Source: Treponema sp. UBA3862 (GTDB lineage: Bacteria > Spirochaetota > Spirochaetia > Treponematales > Treponemataceae). Taken from it: DNA of 25,636 bases. The notes under the pieces were generated by a model. It saw nothing but the letters and a program-made list of their open reading frames with translations, was not told the DNA's origin and searched no databases. The stretch is from assembly GCA_002392405.1 (NCBI GenBank), contig DGGY01000016.1, positions 1 to 25,636 of the forward strand. Direction: 5' to 3'. A program made the position numbers and the translations under genes. This document shows positions 1 through 8,515 of this stretch, in pieces (the first letter of the stretch is position 1; each line of letters opens with the position of its first letter).

Positions 1-477
1 GAAATCCGTAAGCTTTCTGAAACTTCAACACAGCAGTCAAAAACAATCGGTGAACAGCTGCAGAATATTCAGGAGTCAATTGAAACTGTAGTAAATGCAA
101 GCCTTATGTCCAGCGAAGCGTTCATGAATGTTGCGGCAAAAATCCATGAGACGGATGAACTTGTAAGGCAGGTTCGTGCAGCAATGGAAGAACAGTCAGA
201 AGGTTCAAAGCAGATCAGTGAAGCCCTTCACAGCATGAATGACAGTACTATTGAAGTACGCACAGCTTCTAAAGAGATGGCTGAAGGAAACAAACAGATT
301 CTTAATGAAGTCCGTAATCTTCAGGATGCGACAGGCGTTATGAAAACCAGTATGGAAGAAATGAGCATAGGAGCTGCAAAAATCAATGAAACTGGTGCGG
401 CCCTTACTGAAATTTCAAGAAAAATGACTGATTCCATTGAACAGATTAACGGTGAAATCAATCAGTTTAAGGTTTAA
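1..477 (+). CDS. Methyl-accepting chemotaxis protein, C-terminal part (5' end outside window)
   Basis: Only the last 158 residues are present; the reading frame is open from base 1, so the sensor, membrane segments and HAMP domain lie upstream. The visible part begins EIRKLSE, which matches the conserved stretch just after the hairpin tip of the MCP cytoplasmic signalling domain. It continues as a heptad-patterned, Gln/Glu/Ala/Ser-rich helix (for example AAMEEQSEGSKQISEALHSM) that would be the descending arm of the antiparallel coiled coil and would carry methylation sites for CheR/CheB. The protein would sit at the cell pole and control CheA through CheW. It ends with TAA only 2 bases before tcdA, so the two genes are probably co-transcribed. 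The ligand cannot be inferred. Confidence 0.93.
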   Translation, partial: EIRKLSETSTQQSKTIGEQLQNIQESIETVVNASLMSSEAFMNVAAKIHETDELVRQVRAAMEEQSEGSKQISEALHSMNDSTIEVRTASKEMAEGNKQILNEVRNLQDATGVMKTSMEEMSIGAAKINETGAALTEISRKMTDSIEQINGEINQFKV

Positions 478-479
478 TA

Positions 480-1211
480 ATGGAAAATCAGTTTGAAAGG
501 ACAGAACTTACTTTTGGAAAAGACGGAATTAAAAAACTTGCTTCATCAAGTATAATAGTTTTTGGAATCGGCGGCGTAGGAAGCTATGTTGTGGAAGCCC
601 TGGTAAGGAGCGGAGCCGGTTCTGTTACGATTGTTGATGATGATAAGGTTGTTCTTTCGAATCTGAACAGACAGCTTTATGCGCTTCATTCAACGCTTGG
701 AATGTATAAAGTTGATGCGGCCGAAAAGCGGATTTTAGACATTAATCCTGAGTGTAAAGTGGTGAAGTGCAGGACTTTTGTTCTGCCTGAAAATATCGGT
801 CAGTTTGATTTTAGTAAATATGATTATGCCGTAGACTGCATAGACACTGTGTCAGGAAAACTTGCCATAATTGAAAATGCACTTAAGGCAGGCTGTCCGG
901 TGATAAGTTCTATGGGAGCGGGGAATAAAATAGATCCGTCTCAGTTTAAGATTGCTGATATCTATAAAACTTCAGTCTGTCCGCTTGCACGCGTTATGCG
1001 GAGTGAACTTAAAAAACGCGGAATAAAAAAGCTTAAGTGCCTTTATTCAACTGAAAAAATTATTCCTCCAAAGTATGACGAGGTCTCAGCAGAGTTTCCT
1101 GTAAAGGGAAAGAAAACTCCTCCGGGAAGTAATGCCTTTACGCCGTCAGCGGCAGGCCTTATAATTGCAGGTGAAGTAATCAGGGATTTGACAGGAATGT
1201 GTGCCCTGTAG
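480..1211 (+). CDS. tcdA: tRNA threonylcarbamoyladenosine dehydratase (TcdA/CsdL, ThiF/E1-like family)
   Basis: This 243-residue protein is a ThiF/MoeB/E1-like adenylating enzyme. TcdA activates the carboxyl group of t6A at position 37 of ANN-decoding tRNAs with ATP and closes it to cyclic t6A. A nucleotide-binding glycine motif (GIGGVG, residues 29-34) is followed by the strand-end acidic stretch IVDDD (51-55) and the family signature NLNRQ (61-65). The middle block SMGAGNKIDPSQF and the following ADIYKTSVCPLARVMRSELK match the YgdL/TcdA subgroup rather than MoeB or ThiF, which usually carry a CxxC zinc site. The start ATG lies 2 bases after the MCP stop, with AAGG upstream. It is probably translationally coupled to its neighbour although their functions are unrelated. 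Confidence 0.9.
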   Translation: MENQFERTELTFGKDGIKKLASSSIIVFGIGGVGSYVVEALVRSGAGSVTIVDDDKVVLSNLNRQLYALHSTLGMYKVDAAEKRILDINPECKVVKCRTFVLPENIGQFDFSKYDYAVDCIDTVSGKLAIIENALKAGCPVISSMGAGNKIDPSQFKIADIYKTSVCPLARVMRSELKKRGIKKLKCLYSTEKIIPPKYDEVSAEFPVKGKKTPPGSNAFTPSAAGLIIAGEVIRDLTGMCAL

Positions 1212-1221
1212 CGGAGGAAAT

Positions 1222-2499
1222 ATGTTTAAAAAAATTTCTGCAGTTCTCTCTATTGTTTTAGCTGCGCAGTTCTGCCTTTGTGCTTCAGGGGTAACGAATG
1301 TAATACTCAGGAATAATACCAGGGAAACTTTTATTTCGATGTATGTTATAGAAGAAGACAGTCTTCCTGTGAATCAGACTGTAAACCTTATTCCGTCTTC
1401 CCTGCTTGAAAAACTCATTAAAAAGAATTTTAAAAAATCTGAAATCAATGCAGAGGGATTTGATTCTTCTTCCCTCGGTAAGTCAGAAAAACTCTGGATG
1501 CTCAGGGTAAATGTTCCCTATAAAATTCTTTTTGAAAGTGAAGAGGGAAATCTTTATTTAAGGGATAATATCCGTGTTGTGGAAGAAGCTGAAAATCTTG
1601 TAATTGAGTTTAAAAAGAGCAGCAAAACAGACAGAAACTGGATTACTGATTATACAAAAAAGCATCAGGAAGAAGCGCGCAAAAGCCAGGAAATAAAAGA
1701 CCTTAAAAAGCCTGTATATGCTGCGGCTGTGTCCGGTCTTGTTCTGCTTGGTGCATTTCTTGCCTTTATAATTATTGACTGGAAAAAGCAGAAGAAAAAC
1801 GGCGGTAAGGATTTCTTCGGAAATCTTATCGGTACTTATCCCGCAGGAAAGCGCTGGGCTGAGATTGCAGGTGTATTTGTGATGATGATTCCTGTAGTTC
1901 TTTCTTTTATGCAGTATCAGACTCATATTGAAAAAACTTATTTCTGGTTCTTTACCCATAAAATCGAAAAGACGATCTCTATACAGGCGACTTTTGTAAC
2001 GGCGGTGGCTGCGGTATTTTTGTACGGTTCATATATTGTGCGTTACAACTTTTTTAAGAAAGAAACAGCCGAGCAGGTTTTCTTTTCAATTATTCAGTCC
2101 GTTGTTAATATCTGGGCGCTTGCAGGGCTCTGTTCGATTCTTGCGGGAAATGAAGTGTGGTCAATTCCTTTGATTAATATTTCAAGCTCAACTTTTCTTC
2201 TGCTTGTTGTCCTGCTTTCGTGGATTGGCGCAAGGTCAATTGCAGGATTTTTATGGGTTGCCCTTATTATAATCGATATTTCCCATCTGACTGAAATAAA
2301 TAATGCTATGGGCCTTTACGGGGCTCTTTATATTATCTTTATGTTCATTTCCCTGCTGCTTCAGATGTCAGATATTGTTCATCTTGAAGATTTTAAGAAT
2401 GATTTTCTGGGCGGTGCAAAAAAGGCAGGACAGACAGTAACCCGTGATATTAAGGCTTCAAAAGACCTGACTGAAACTGTCGTAAAAACACTCCTTTAA
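1222..2499 (+). CDS. Polytopic membrane protein of unknown function with N-terminal signal peptide
   Basis: I do not recognise this family. I choose the ATG at 1222 because it follows a strong GGAGG with good spacing and gives a clean signal peptide (MFKKISAVLSIVLAAQFCLCA); an in-frame GTG at 1201 would place seven odd residues before it and overlap tcdA. The 425-residue product has a soluble region of about 140 residues after the signal peptide, presumably periplasmic. A transmembrane helix follows near 164-186, then about six more hydrophobic segments (roughly 214-232, 254-274, 286-307, 316-335, 338-354, 364-381) and a charged C-terminal tail. The overall plan (extracytoplasmic domain, then a membrane bundle) resembles some sensor or transport accessory proteins, but no catalytic motif is visible. 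It is likely co-transcribed with tcdA. Confidence 0.8.
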   Translation: MFKKISAVLSIVLAAQFCLCASGVTNVILRNNTRETFISMYVIEEDSLPVNQTVNLIPSSLLEKLIKKNFKKSEINAEGFDSSSLGKSEKLWMLRVNVPYKILFESEEGNLYLRDNIRVVEEAENLVIEFKKSSKTDRNWITDYTKKHQEEARKSQEIKDLKKPVYAAAVSGLVLLGAFLAFIIIDWKKQKKNGGKDFFGNLIGTYPAGKRWAEIAGVFVMMIPVVLSFMQYQTHIEKTYFWFFTHKIEKTISIQATFVTAVAAVFLYGSYIVRYNFFKKETAEQVFFSIIQSVVNIWALAGLCSILAGNEVWSIPLINISSSTFLLLVVLLSWIGARSIAGFLWVALIIIDISHLTEINNAMGLYGALYIIFMFISLLLQMSDIVHLEDFKNDFLGGAKKAGQTVTRDIKASKDLTETVVKTLL

Positions 2500-2611
2500 C
2501 TTTGTTTTTATATTTTATTCTCTTTCTGTACGGGTGAGCATTTCTGATGCGCGGCTGAGAAGAGGCCTTTCTGCTTAAATTTTTCGTGAAAATTCAAAAG
2601 AAAAATATAAG

Positions 2612-2646
2612 AGGGACGATATATGTCCCTGTCCTTCTGTTATAAT
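2612..2646 (+). promoter_or_regulatory. Probable sbcDC promoter: extended -10 with an inverted repeat upstream
   Basis: An extended -10 box TGTTATAAT occupies 2638-2646, which predicts transcription from about 2653 and a leader of about 66 bases before sbcD. No good -35 hexamer is present. Instead a perfect inverted repeat AGGGAC (2612-2617) / GTCCCT (2625-2630) with a 7-base spacer covers the -35 region. This is a plausible operator, but the binding protein cannot be named. Confidence 0.5.
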
Positions 2647-2719
2647 AAGTGTAATATGAAAAATCTTAGGTCCGGAAAATATGTTCAGCCGGGCCGGCGG
2701 AGTTTTATTAGGAGACGTG

Positions 2720-4039
2720 ATGAAAATTATTCATACTGCCGACTGGCATCTTGGAAACAGAATGCACGACATTGACAGGACTCAGGAAGTTCAGTTCTTT
2801 TTAGACTGGCTCAAAGAAGAAATTGTAAAAGAAGGCTCAGAGGCCCTTGTAATTTCCGGGGATATTTTTGACACGATTAATCCTCCGACGGAAGCCCGCA
2901 CTCAGTTTAAAAATTTTCTTTCGGGGCTTTTAGGGACTTCCTGTACGAATATTTTTATTACGGGCGGAAACCATGATTCTGCTGCAATGCTCGATGCCGA
3001 CAAAGAAATTCTTTCGTATCTTAACATAAATATTGTCGGAAGTATTTCTAATCTTAAATGTGAGGACATGGTTTTTGAAATAAAGGATAAAAAAGGAAAT
3101 GTTCAGGGAGTCCTTTGTGCCGTTCCTTTTGCGCGTGAAGCTGAACTCAGACAGTATTTTGATGAAAAAGCTGAAGACGGATGTTTCAGTGACCTTGCAT
3201 GGGGAGCCCTTTATTCAAAAGTAACTGAAGAAGCAGAAAAAGTAAGGGCAGGAAGAGACATCCCCCTGATTGCAACAGGCCACCTGTATGCTGCAGACCT
3301 TGAAGGCAGGGAAAACTGTGTAAATGATGCTGAAGGAAAGGCTGATGACGGAGTCAGAAACACTGATATTACAGGAAAACTCGGACGGGTTCATGCAGGC
3401 GTTTTTGGAGACAAATTTGATTATGTGGCTCTCGGTCATATTCATTACACGACAATGGTGGCAAAAAATCCGCGGATCCGTTATTCAGGCTCTCCGTTTG
3501 TAATGGGCTTTGACGAGGTTTCAATTCCGCGTGTTGTTCTGAGTGTTGATGTGCAGAAAGAAAAAACAGAAGTTAAAAAGACTCAGGTTCCTTCTTGCTG
3601 TGAATACCGTCGTATTGCAGGAAATTTTACTCAGATTTGTGACAAACTCGAAGAATATAAAAACCGCATTGACCAGTCACCTGTTTATCTTGAGATCTGT
3701 TATACAAGGGAAGAAGGCATGAATATTCAGGACAGACTGGATGAACTTTTGACTGAACTTGAACACAAAAAAGTATATGCGGTGAGCTGGCGTTTTGTTG
3801 AAGAAAACCAGATGAAAAAACTTGTGAACAGTTCTTACGATATGGAAGAAGTAAAAAATATTGAAAGTGAAAAAATATTTAAAGAATTGATTTTAAGTAA
3901 AGCAGGCGTTTCAGAAGGGCTTCTTGAAAATGAGACTGCTGAAGAGTATGAAAAAAGAATCCTTGATAAGTACCTGGGGATTTTTGTTGATGCTTACGGT
4001 GCTTTTTGTGCAGGGGAGGGTGTAAATGAGAATTGTTAA
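2720..4039 (+). CDS. sbcD: Exonuclease subunit SbcD (Mre11-type metallophosphoesterase)
   Basis: SbcD is the Mn2+-dependent nuclease subunit of the SbcCD complex, which opens hairpins and trims DNA ends during repair and replication. The 439-residue protein carries the five phosphoesterase motifs in order: DWH (8-10) in HTADWHLG, GD (47-48) in SGDIFD, GNHD (83-86), then GHLY and GHIH for the remaining metal-binding histidines. After the catalytic core comes the capping domain and a C-terminal region that would contact the SbcC coiled coil. I choose ATG 2720, preceded by AGGAG (2710-2714), because the protein family starts right at MKIIHTADWH; an ATG at 2681 would add 13 unrelated residues. 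The 3' end overlaps sbcC by 14 bases, which is typical of coupled translation. Confidence 0.95.
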   Translation: MKIIHTADWHLGNRMHDIDRTQEVQFFLDWLKEEIVKEGSEALVISGDIFDTINPPTEARTQFKNFLSGLLGTSCTNIFITGGNHDSAAMLDADKEILSYLNINIVGSISNLKCEDMVFEIKDKKGNVQGVLCAVPFAREAELRQYFDEKAEDGCFSDLAWGALYSKVTEEAEKVRAGRDIPLIATGHLYAADLEGRENCVNDAEGKADDGVRNTDITGKLGRVHAGVFGDKFDYVALGHIHYTTMVAKNPRIRYSGSPFVMGFDEVSIPRVVLSVDVQKEKTEVKKTQVPSCCEYRRIAGNFTQICDKLEEYKNRIDQSPVYLEICYTREEGMNIQDRLDELLTELEHKKVYAVSWRFVEENQMKKLVNSSYDMEEVKNIESEKIFKELILSKAGVSEGLLENETAEEYEKRILDKYLGIFVDAYGAFCAGEGVNENC

Positions 4040-7000
4040 AATTGAGTTTGAAAACCTTAATTCATTAAAAGGTTACTGGTGCATAGATTTTACTCATCCT
4101 GATTATAAAAAAAATCATGACCTTTTTGTAATCAGCGGACAGACGGGAGCTGGAAAGACTTCCATTCTTGATGCAATTACCCTTGCACTTTACGCACGCA
4201 CTCCCCGCCAGGAAAAAAACTACGGGGAACTTATGACACGCCATACGGCAAATCTCATGGCACGGGTTACGTATATCTGTAAAAAAGGCAGATATGAATC
4301 AACTTTCCAGGTCAGAAAGGCCCGCGGAAATGCTGCAGGCAGTTTACAGAATCCTGAGTGTACCATAAAAAATCTTGATACGGGCAGAATAGAATTTAAC
4401 ACCACCGCTTATTCAAAATTCCCTGAAGCCACGGCCTCTGTGATTCAGCTCAGTTATGATGAGTTCTGCCGTTCAATCATGCTTGCGCAGGGAGAGTTTG
4501 ACCGTTTTATTACAGGTGATGAAAGAAAACGTGCAGAAATTCTTGCAAAATTAAATGGGACTCAGAATTATAAAAAGTTTGCAGCCTATCTTTGGGAAAA
4601 TGCCAATACTGAAATCAAAAAAACTGAAGATTTAAAAAAGGAACTGGATTTGATTGAGGTGCTTCCTGAAGAAAAAGTAAAAGAATACGAAGAAGAAAAG
4701 ACTGAACTTGAAAAGACTGAAAAAGAAGCTGTAAAGAAATTAGATTTAATTGAAAAAGCCCTTGCCTGGTATGAAAAAAAAGAAAGCTGTGAAAAAGAAC
4801 TTGCTTTATCCCGGAAAAGACGGGAGGAGTGTCTTTTAAGACAGAAAGAATTTGAGGAAGATGAAAAGCTGATGGAAAGGCTGGAAGTGGCTGGTGAATG
4901 CGGAACACACTATGCCCGTTTTTGTGATTCAAAAAAAGTTCTTGATGAACTTGAAAGTGAATCAAAAGAGCAGGGGGTAAAGCTTCAGTCAGTACAGGAC
5001 AGTTATACACAGGCTTTAGAAAATAAAGATTTATTAAAGAAAAAATCTGATGAGTTTAAGAAAAATCATGAAGAAAAATTGATTCTCTGGGAAAAAGTTT
5101 CACGACTTGATGCGGTGCTTGAGCCCAAAAAGAAAAATCTTGAAGAAGAGCGCAGACGCTTAGAAGAGATTTGTGCTGAGTATGATCAGAAAAATGGTGA
5201 AGCTGAAAAAATCAGGGCAGCTCTTGAAAACAATACTAAATTAAAAGAAACTGCGGAAAAATATGTTCTTGAAAACAAACAGGATGAAGCTCTCGAACAG
5301 GTATTGCCGGTTTTAAGGGTTTCTAAGGACAGTATTCTGTCCTTAAAGAAAAAACTTTTTGACTGTGAGCTTAACCTTAAAACTGAGAATGAACTTCTGA
5401 AAAAGACTGAAGAAGACAGGGACGGGGTTCTGAGAGAAATAAAAGAGCTTGAAGAGAAACTTCATGATTTTGTTTCAGCTGAATATAAAAACATCGTTGA
5501 ATTAATCAGGGATAAAATTAAAGATGGTGGAACCTGTCCAGTCTGCGGCGGTGTATTTCATAAACATGATAAGGGCGTGTCTGAAAACTCAGATGTCAGG
5601 GCAGCAGTTCTTGAATATTCTTCAAAAATTGAAAAATTAAATGACACTCTTGATATTCTCAATGAGGAATATCAGAAAGTTTTCCGTACTGTTGAAATGC
5701 TTCAGGAGACAAAAAAATCTTTAGGGGAAGAATATAAAAACGCTTATGACGGATTTAATTTAGAGGCAGGTAAATGGAATCTTTCAGTCAGGGAAGACCT
5801 TTCAAATCTTGAAGCTGTGCTTGATATTCTTGAGGCAAAAAAAGAAGAGTTCAGAAAGGTTTCTCATAATCTTGAAGAGTACAGGGCAGAGTTTGAAAAA
5901 GATTCTGCAAAACTTTCAGGAATTGATATAAGTCTTCTTGAGAAAAAAGCAGCTGACTCACGGAAGGATTTTGAGCGTAAGGAAGCAGATTTTAAGAAAA
6001 GCTTTGAAGAAAGGGCGGCTCTTTTTGGTGAAAAAAATCTCGAAGCTGAGCAGAAAATCGAAAAGGAAAAAGAAAGCATAATTGAAGCTGATCTTGAACT
6101 TGCCGTTACACGCGAACAGAAATTTAAAAACGAACTGACAGAAAATAAAACTCGCTGCAAAGAAATCGAAAAAAGCCTTGCAGAAGCAAAGAAGAAGTTT
6201 AATTCTGCTTCAGAAAGCCTTAATTCACTTCTTGCAGAAAAATTTTTTGAAAGCATTGATGAGTTTGCAAAAATCTTTGAGCGCAGGGGAGAACTGGAAG
6301 TCTTAAAGAAGGTAAAGGCGGAACTTAAAACTCTGGAAGACACAACAAGTGCTGACCTTGAGCGTATAAAAAAAGAGCTTGGTGAGATTGAATCAGTAAA
6401 ACCTGACAACAGGAAAAAGGAAGCTCTTCTTGAGGAAAAAGAAGAGACTGACCTTTTGATTGACGACTCTAAAAATAAATACGCTGACATAAATGCTTTG
6501 CTTAACCGTAATAAAGATGACCTTAAAAGGCGTGAGGCAAAAAGAAAAGAAATAGAACACTCTCTTGCAGAAAAAGAAAAGTGGGAGTTCGTTCAGAAAG
6601 TCATCGGTAAAAAAAGCGGTGAAGATTTTGAAGTTTTCGTTCAGGCACTTGTATTCAGAAATGTCCTTGAGTTTGCCAACAGATATATTTCGGATATTAC
6701 AGGAAGATATTCTCTTGTGCAGATTCCGGAAAGAGTTGATTTCCTGGTTCATGACGATAATTTTCCTGATTCAAAGGATGACAGGCCTGTTTCGAATATG
6801 AGCGGCGGTGAAAAGTTTATCATAAGCCTTTCGTTTGCACTTGCAATTGCAGAAATTGCAAGCCGCAATGTTCAGGTTGATTCGCTCTTCCTTGATGAAG
6901 GTTTTGGTACTTTAAGCGGCGAACCTCTTACACAGGCAATCAATGCGTTAAAATCACTTCAGACAAAAGGAAAAATGCTTGGAATAATTACTCATATTGA

Positions 7001-7106
7001 TGCGGTAATAAAAGAATTTGACCTTAAAATTGAAGCGCTTAAAAAAGCAGGCGGACGGAGCATTCTTAGGGGCGCCGGCATAAGCGGAGATTTTGCGGAA
7101 GCATAA
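4026..7106 (+). CDS. sbcC: Exonuclease subunit SbcC (Rad50-type SMC-like ATPase)
   Basis: SbcC is the ATPase partner of SbcD; ATP-driven opening and closing of its head domains controls access of DNA ends to the nuclease. The 1026-residue length is usual for the family. The Walker A motif GQTGAGKT lies at 38-45. Two long charged coiled-coil arms follow, with a zinc hook CPVC at 504-507 that joins two SbcC molecules. The ABC signature SGGEK is at 926-930, and Walker B ends in the catalytic DE at 957-958 within LFLDEGFGTL. The ATG overlaps the end of sbcD and has the purine-rich GGGGAGGG upstream. A perfect bidirectional terminator begins within the stop codon. Its Lys/Glu-rich coils create long false reading frames on the other strand. 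Confidence 0.96.
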   Translation: MRIVKIEFENLNSLKGYWCIDFTHPDYKKNHDLFVISGQTGAGKTSILDAITLALYARTPRQEKNYGELMTRHTANLMARVTYICKKGRYESTFQVRKARGNAAGSLQNPECTIKNLDTGRIEFNTTAYSKFPEATASVIQLSYDEFCRSIMLAQGEFDRFITGDERKRAEILAKLNGTQNYKKFAAYLWENANTEIKKTEDLKKELDLIEVLPEEKVKEYEEEKTELEKTEKEAVKKLDLIEKALAWYEKKESCEKELALSRKRREECLLRQKEFEEDEKLMERLEVAGECGTHYARFCDSKKVLDELESESKEQGVKLQSVQDSYTQALENKDLLKKKSDEFKKNHEEKLILWEKVSRLDAVLEPKKKNLEEERRRLEEICAEYDQKNGEAEKIRAALENNTKLKETAEKYVLENKQDEALEQVLPVLRVSKDSILSLKKKLFDCELNLKTENELLKKTEEDRDGVLREIKELEEKLHDFVSAEYKNIVELIRDKIKDGGTCPVCGGVFHKHDKGVSENSDVRAAVLEYSSKIEKLNDTLDILNEEYQKVFRTVEMLQETKKSLGEEYKNAYDGFNLEAGKWNLSVREDLSNLEAVLDILEAKKEEFRKVSHNLEEYRAEFEKDSAKLSGIDISLLEKKAADSRKDFERKEADFKKSFEERAALFGEKNLEAEQKIEKEKESIIEADLELAVTREQKFKNELTENKTRCKEIEKSLAEAKKKFNSASESLNSLLAEKFFESIDEFAKIFERRGELEVLKKVKAELKTLEDTTSADLERIKKELGEIESVKPDNRKKEALLEEKEETDLLIDDSKNKYADINALLNRNKDDLKRREAKRKEIEHSLAEKEKWEFVQKVIGKKSGEDFEVFVQALVFRNVLEFANRYISDITGRYSLVQIPERVDFLVHDDNFPDSKDDRPVSNMSGGEKFIISLSFALAIAEIASRNVQVDSLFLDEGFGTLSGEPLTQAINALKSLQTKGKMLGIITHIDAVIKEFDLKIEALKKAGGRSILRGAGISGDFAEA

Positions 7107-7142
7107 AAAACAGTCCGGAAAAACGGAGTTTTTCCGGACTGT
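7105..7142. terminator. Bidirectional rho-independent terminator between sbcC and the Gfo/Idh oxidoreductase
   Basis: A perfect 15-bp stem is formed by ACAGTCCGGAAAAAC (7110-7124) and its complement (7128-7142) around a GGA loop. On the minus strand it is followed by six T residues (bases 7105-7110), a textbook terminator for the leftward gene. On the plus strand the T tract lies inside the stem and TTGTAT follows, so it probably also stops sbcDC transcription. Confidence 0.9.
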
Positions 7143-7172
7143 TGTATCAGATGGCATTGAGAGATGAGTGTT

Positions 7173-8306
7173 TTATTTACTCTTCTTTGCCAGCCACTCT
7201 TCAAACTCTTCTTCGAATTTAAGCTCGCTGTCTGAGCCTATTTCGTGAAGAGTAATTGTTTCTTTTTTTGCGCTTGAAAGATAGGCCGCATTAGAGACAT
7301 AAAGACTCATTAAAGCTTCTTTTCCGTTTGCAGTCTGCGGTGTAAGTTTTGTGATTGACTGTGCAAAGGCTTTGAATACTTCAAGATAGGTATCTGGAGG
7401 CGGCACCTGGAAAGGAATTTCCTTGATTGTCGCAAGCGGAGCCTTGTATTCATCCTGTGCCATTTTTCTGTAGGTTTCTGCACTTTCAGGATTTTCTTCT
7501 ATGCGGATGCATGAAGGGCAGCAGGTTACAATTGCACGGTCAAAAGATATTTCAAGTCTGTTGATTCCAGGATTTTCGCCTGTAGAAGCTACAAATACGC
7601 CTGTCAGACCGTCTTTCCATTCCATGTAGACTGTTGCTTCGTCTTCTACTTCTATTTTGTGGTATTTACCTTCGCTGCAGAAGCCTGTTACCTTTTCAGG
7701 CTGTCCGAAAAGCCAGCATATAAGGTCGAGGTTGTGAGAACACTGATTTAAAAGTGTTCCGCCTCCGTCAGTTGCCCAGGTTGAACGCCACGGTGCGCTT
7801 TTGTAGTACGACTGGGTGCGGAAGTTGTCAGTAACAATGTAGGAAACCCTGCGGACTTTTCCGTAAACACCTGAATCTATCATTTTTTTTAGTTCAAGGT
7901 TAATAGGATACAGCCTCTTGTGGAATATAAGTCCGTACTGCTTGTTGAGAGGTTTCGCCTCTATCATTTCGCGACCCTGGCGCAGGTAAACTCCGGCAGG
8001 TTTGTCGCAGAGAACATGAAGTCCGCGCCTGAATGCGGCTTTTGCAACTTTTTTGTGTGAATAGTGTGGAGTTACAATCAGAACGGCATCAATTTCAAAT
8101 TCTTTATTATCAAAACCTTCAAAAAAAGAATCGTCTGTATCATAGATTTTTATGTCGTCTGTCATGTATTGTTTTATTCGTTCCAGGTTTTTACCTTTTA
8201 CTCTGGTACAGGCAGTGATCTTAAATCCGAGTTCGTCGTGTGTAAAAATCTTTTCAGCGTATTTTGAGCCCATGTCGCCTACGCCTACAATTCCAAGTCT
8301 GATCAT
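7173..8306 (-). CDS. Gfo/Idh/MocA family NAD(P)-dependent oxidoreductase
   Basis: The 377-residue protein has an N-terminal Rossmann fold (GIVGVGDMGSKY, with the dinucleotide motif GVGDMG at 8-13) and a DKP motif at 101-103 in LCDKPAG, equivalent to the EKP catalytic motif of the family. A C-terminal alpha/beta substrate-binding domain follows. Members oxidise or reduce sugars, inositols and similar polyols; the substrate cannot be told from sequence alone. The start ATG at 8306 is preceded by a perfect AGGAGG, and an extended -10 box sits just upstream. The gene appears monocistronic and ends at the bidirectional terminator shared with sbcC. Confidence 0.9.
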   Translation of the reverse strand: MIRLGIVGVGDMGSKYAEKIFTHDELGFKITACTRVKGKNLERIKQYMTDDIKIYDTDDSFFEGFDNKEFEIDAVLIVTPHYSHKKVAKAAFRRGLHVLCDKPAGVYLRQGREMIEAKPLNKQYGLIFHKRLYPINLELKKMIDSGVYGKVRRVSYIVTDNFRTQSYYKSAPWRSTWATDGGGTLLNQCSHNLDLICWLFGQPEKVTGFCSEGKYHKIEVEDEATVYMEWKDGLTGVFVASTGENPGINRLEISFDRAIVTCCPSCIRIEENPESAETYRKMAQDEYKAPLATIKEIPFQVPPPDTYLEVFKAFAQSITKLTPQTANGKEALMSLYVSNAAYLSSAKKETITLHEIGSDSELKFEEEFEEWLAKKSK

Positions 8307-8324
8307 AGCTTCCTCCTGAATCTC

Positions 8325-8333
8325 ATTATAGCA
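8325..8333 (-). promoter_or_regulatory. Extended -10 promoter of the Gfo/Idh oxidoreductase
   Basis: On the minus strand TGCTATAAT is a perfect extended -10 element. Transcription would start near 8318, giving a leader of about 11 bases that contains little more than the AGGAGG ribosome-binding site. No convincing -35 hexamer is visible. Confidence 0.6.
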
Positions 8334-8371
8334 TGGAAAAAAGAATAATGGATTTTAGAAAGGAAAATTAA

Positions 8372-8515
8372 ATGATTTATTATTTTGAAAAGACTTTAAC
8401 GGCACAGACAGCACTAAAAACTGGAAAGGTGAGTATTTTTACAGGGGGAACTGAGTCATTTTTTAGAAAGCGGGAATCGTGCCTAGTTTCCCAGAAAGAC
8501 TGCTGCAGGTTTTAG
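8372..8515 (+). pseudogene. Possible remnant of a molybdopterin (xanthine) dehydrogenase FAD-binding subunit
   Basis: A short frame of 47 codons starts with ATG at 8372 behind AAAGGA (8359-8364). Its first 30 residues, MIYYFEKTLTAQTALKTGK then VSIFTGGTES, resemble the N-terminus of the FAD-binding subunit of xanthine dehydrogenase-type enzymes. In that family the pattern is TL-x-EAL-x(n)-G followed by a hydrophobic strand and (A/F)GGT(D/E). The family normally has about 260-290 residues; here the similarity ends after about 35 and the frame stops within the 3' end of the convergent AI-2E-family gene. I read this as a decayed fragment rather than a working gene. The match is from memory of the family pattern and could be chance. 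Confidence 0.35.

Noticed and set aside
1201..1221. GTG start adding seven residues to the membrane protein
   Set aside because: ATG 1222 has GGAGG at ideal spacing and gives a normal signal peptide; the GTG would sit within tcdA.
2656..2775. 39-codon frame beginning just after the sbcD -10 box, possible leader peptide
   Set aside because: It overlaps the sbcD start in another frame, has no ribosome-binding site, and its predicted start is only about 3 bases from the transcription start; chance is more likely.
5864..6490. 208-codon open frame on the minus strand inside sbcC
   Set aside because: Its Ser/Phe/Arg-rich translation is the complement of the Lys/Glu-rich coiled coil of SbcC; no ribosome-binding site or protein family resemblance.
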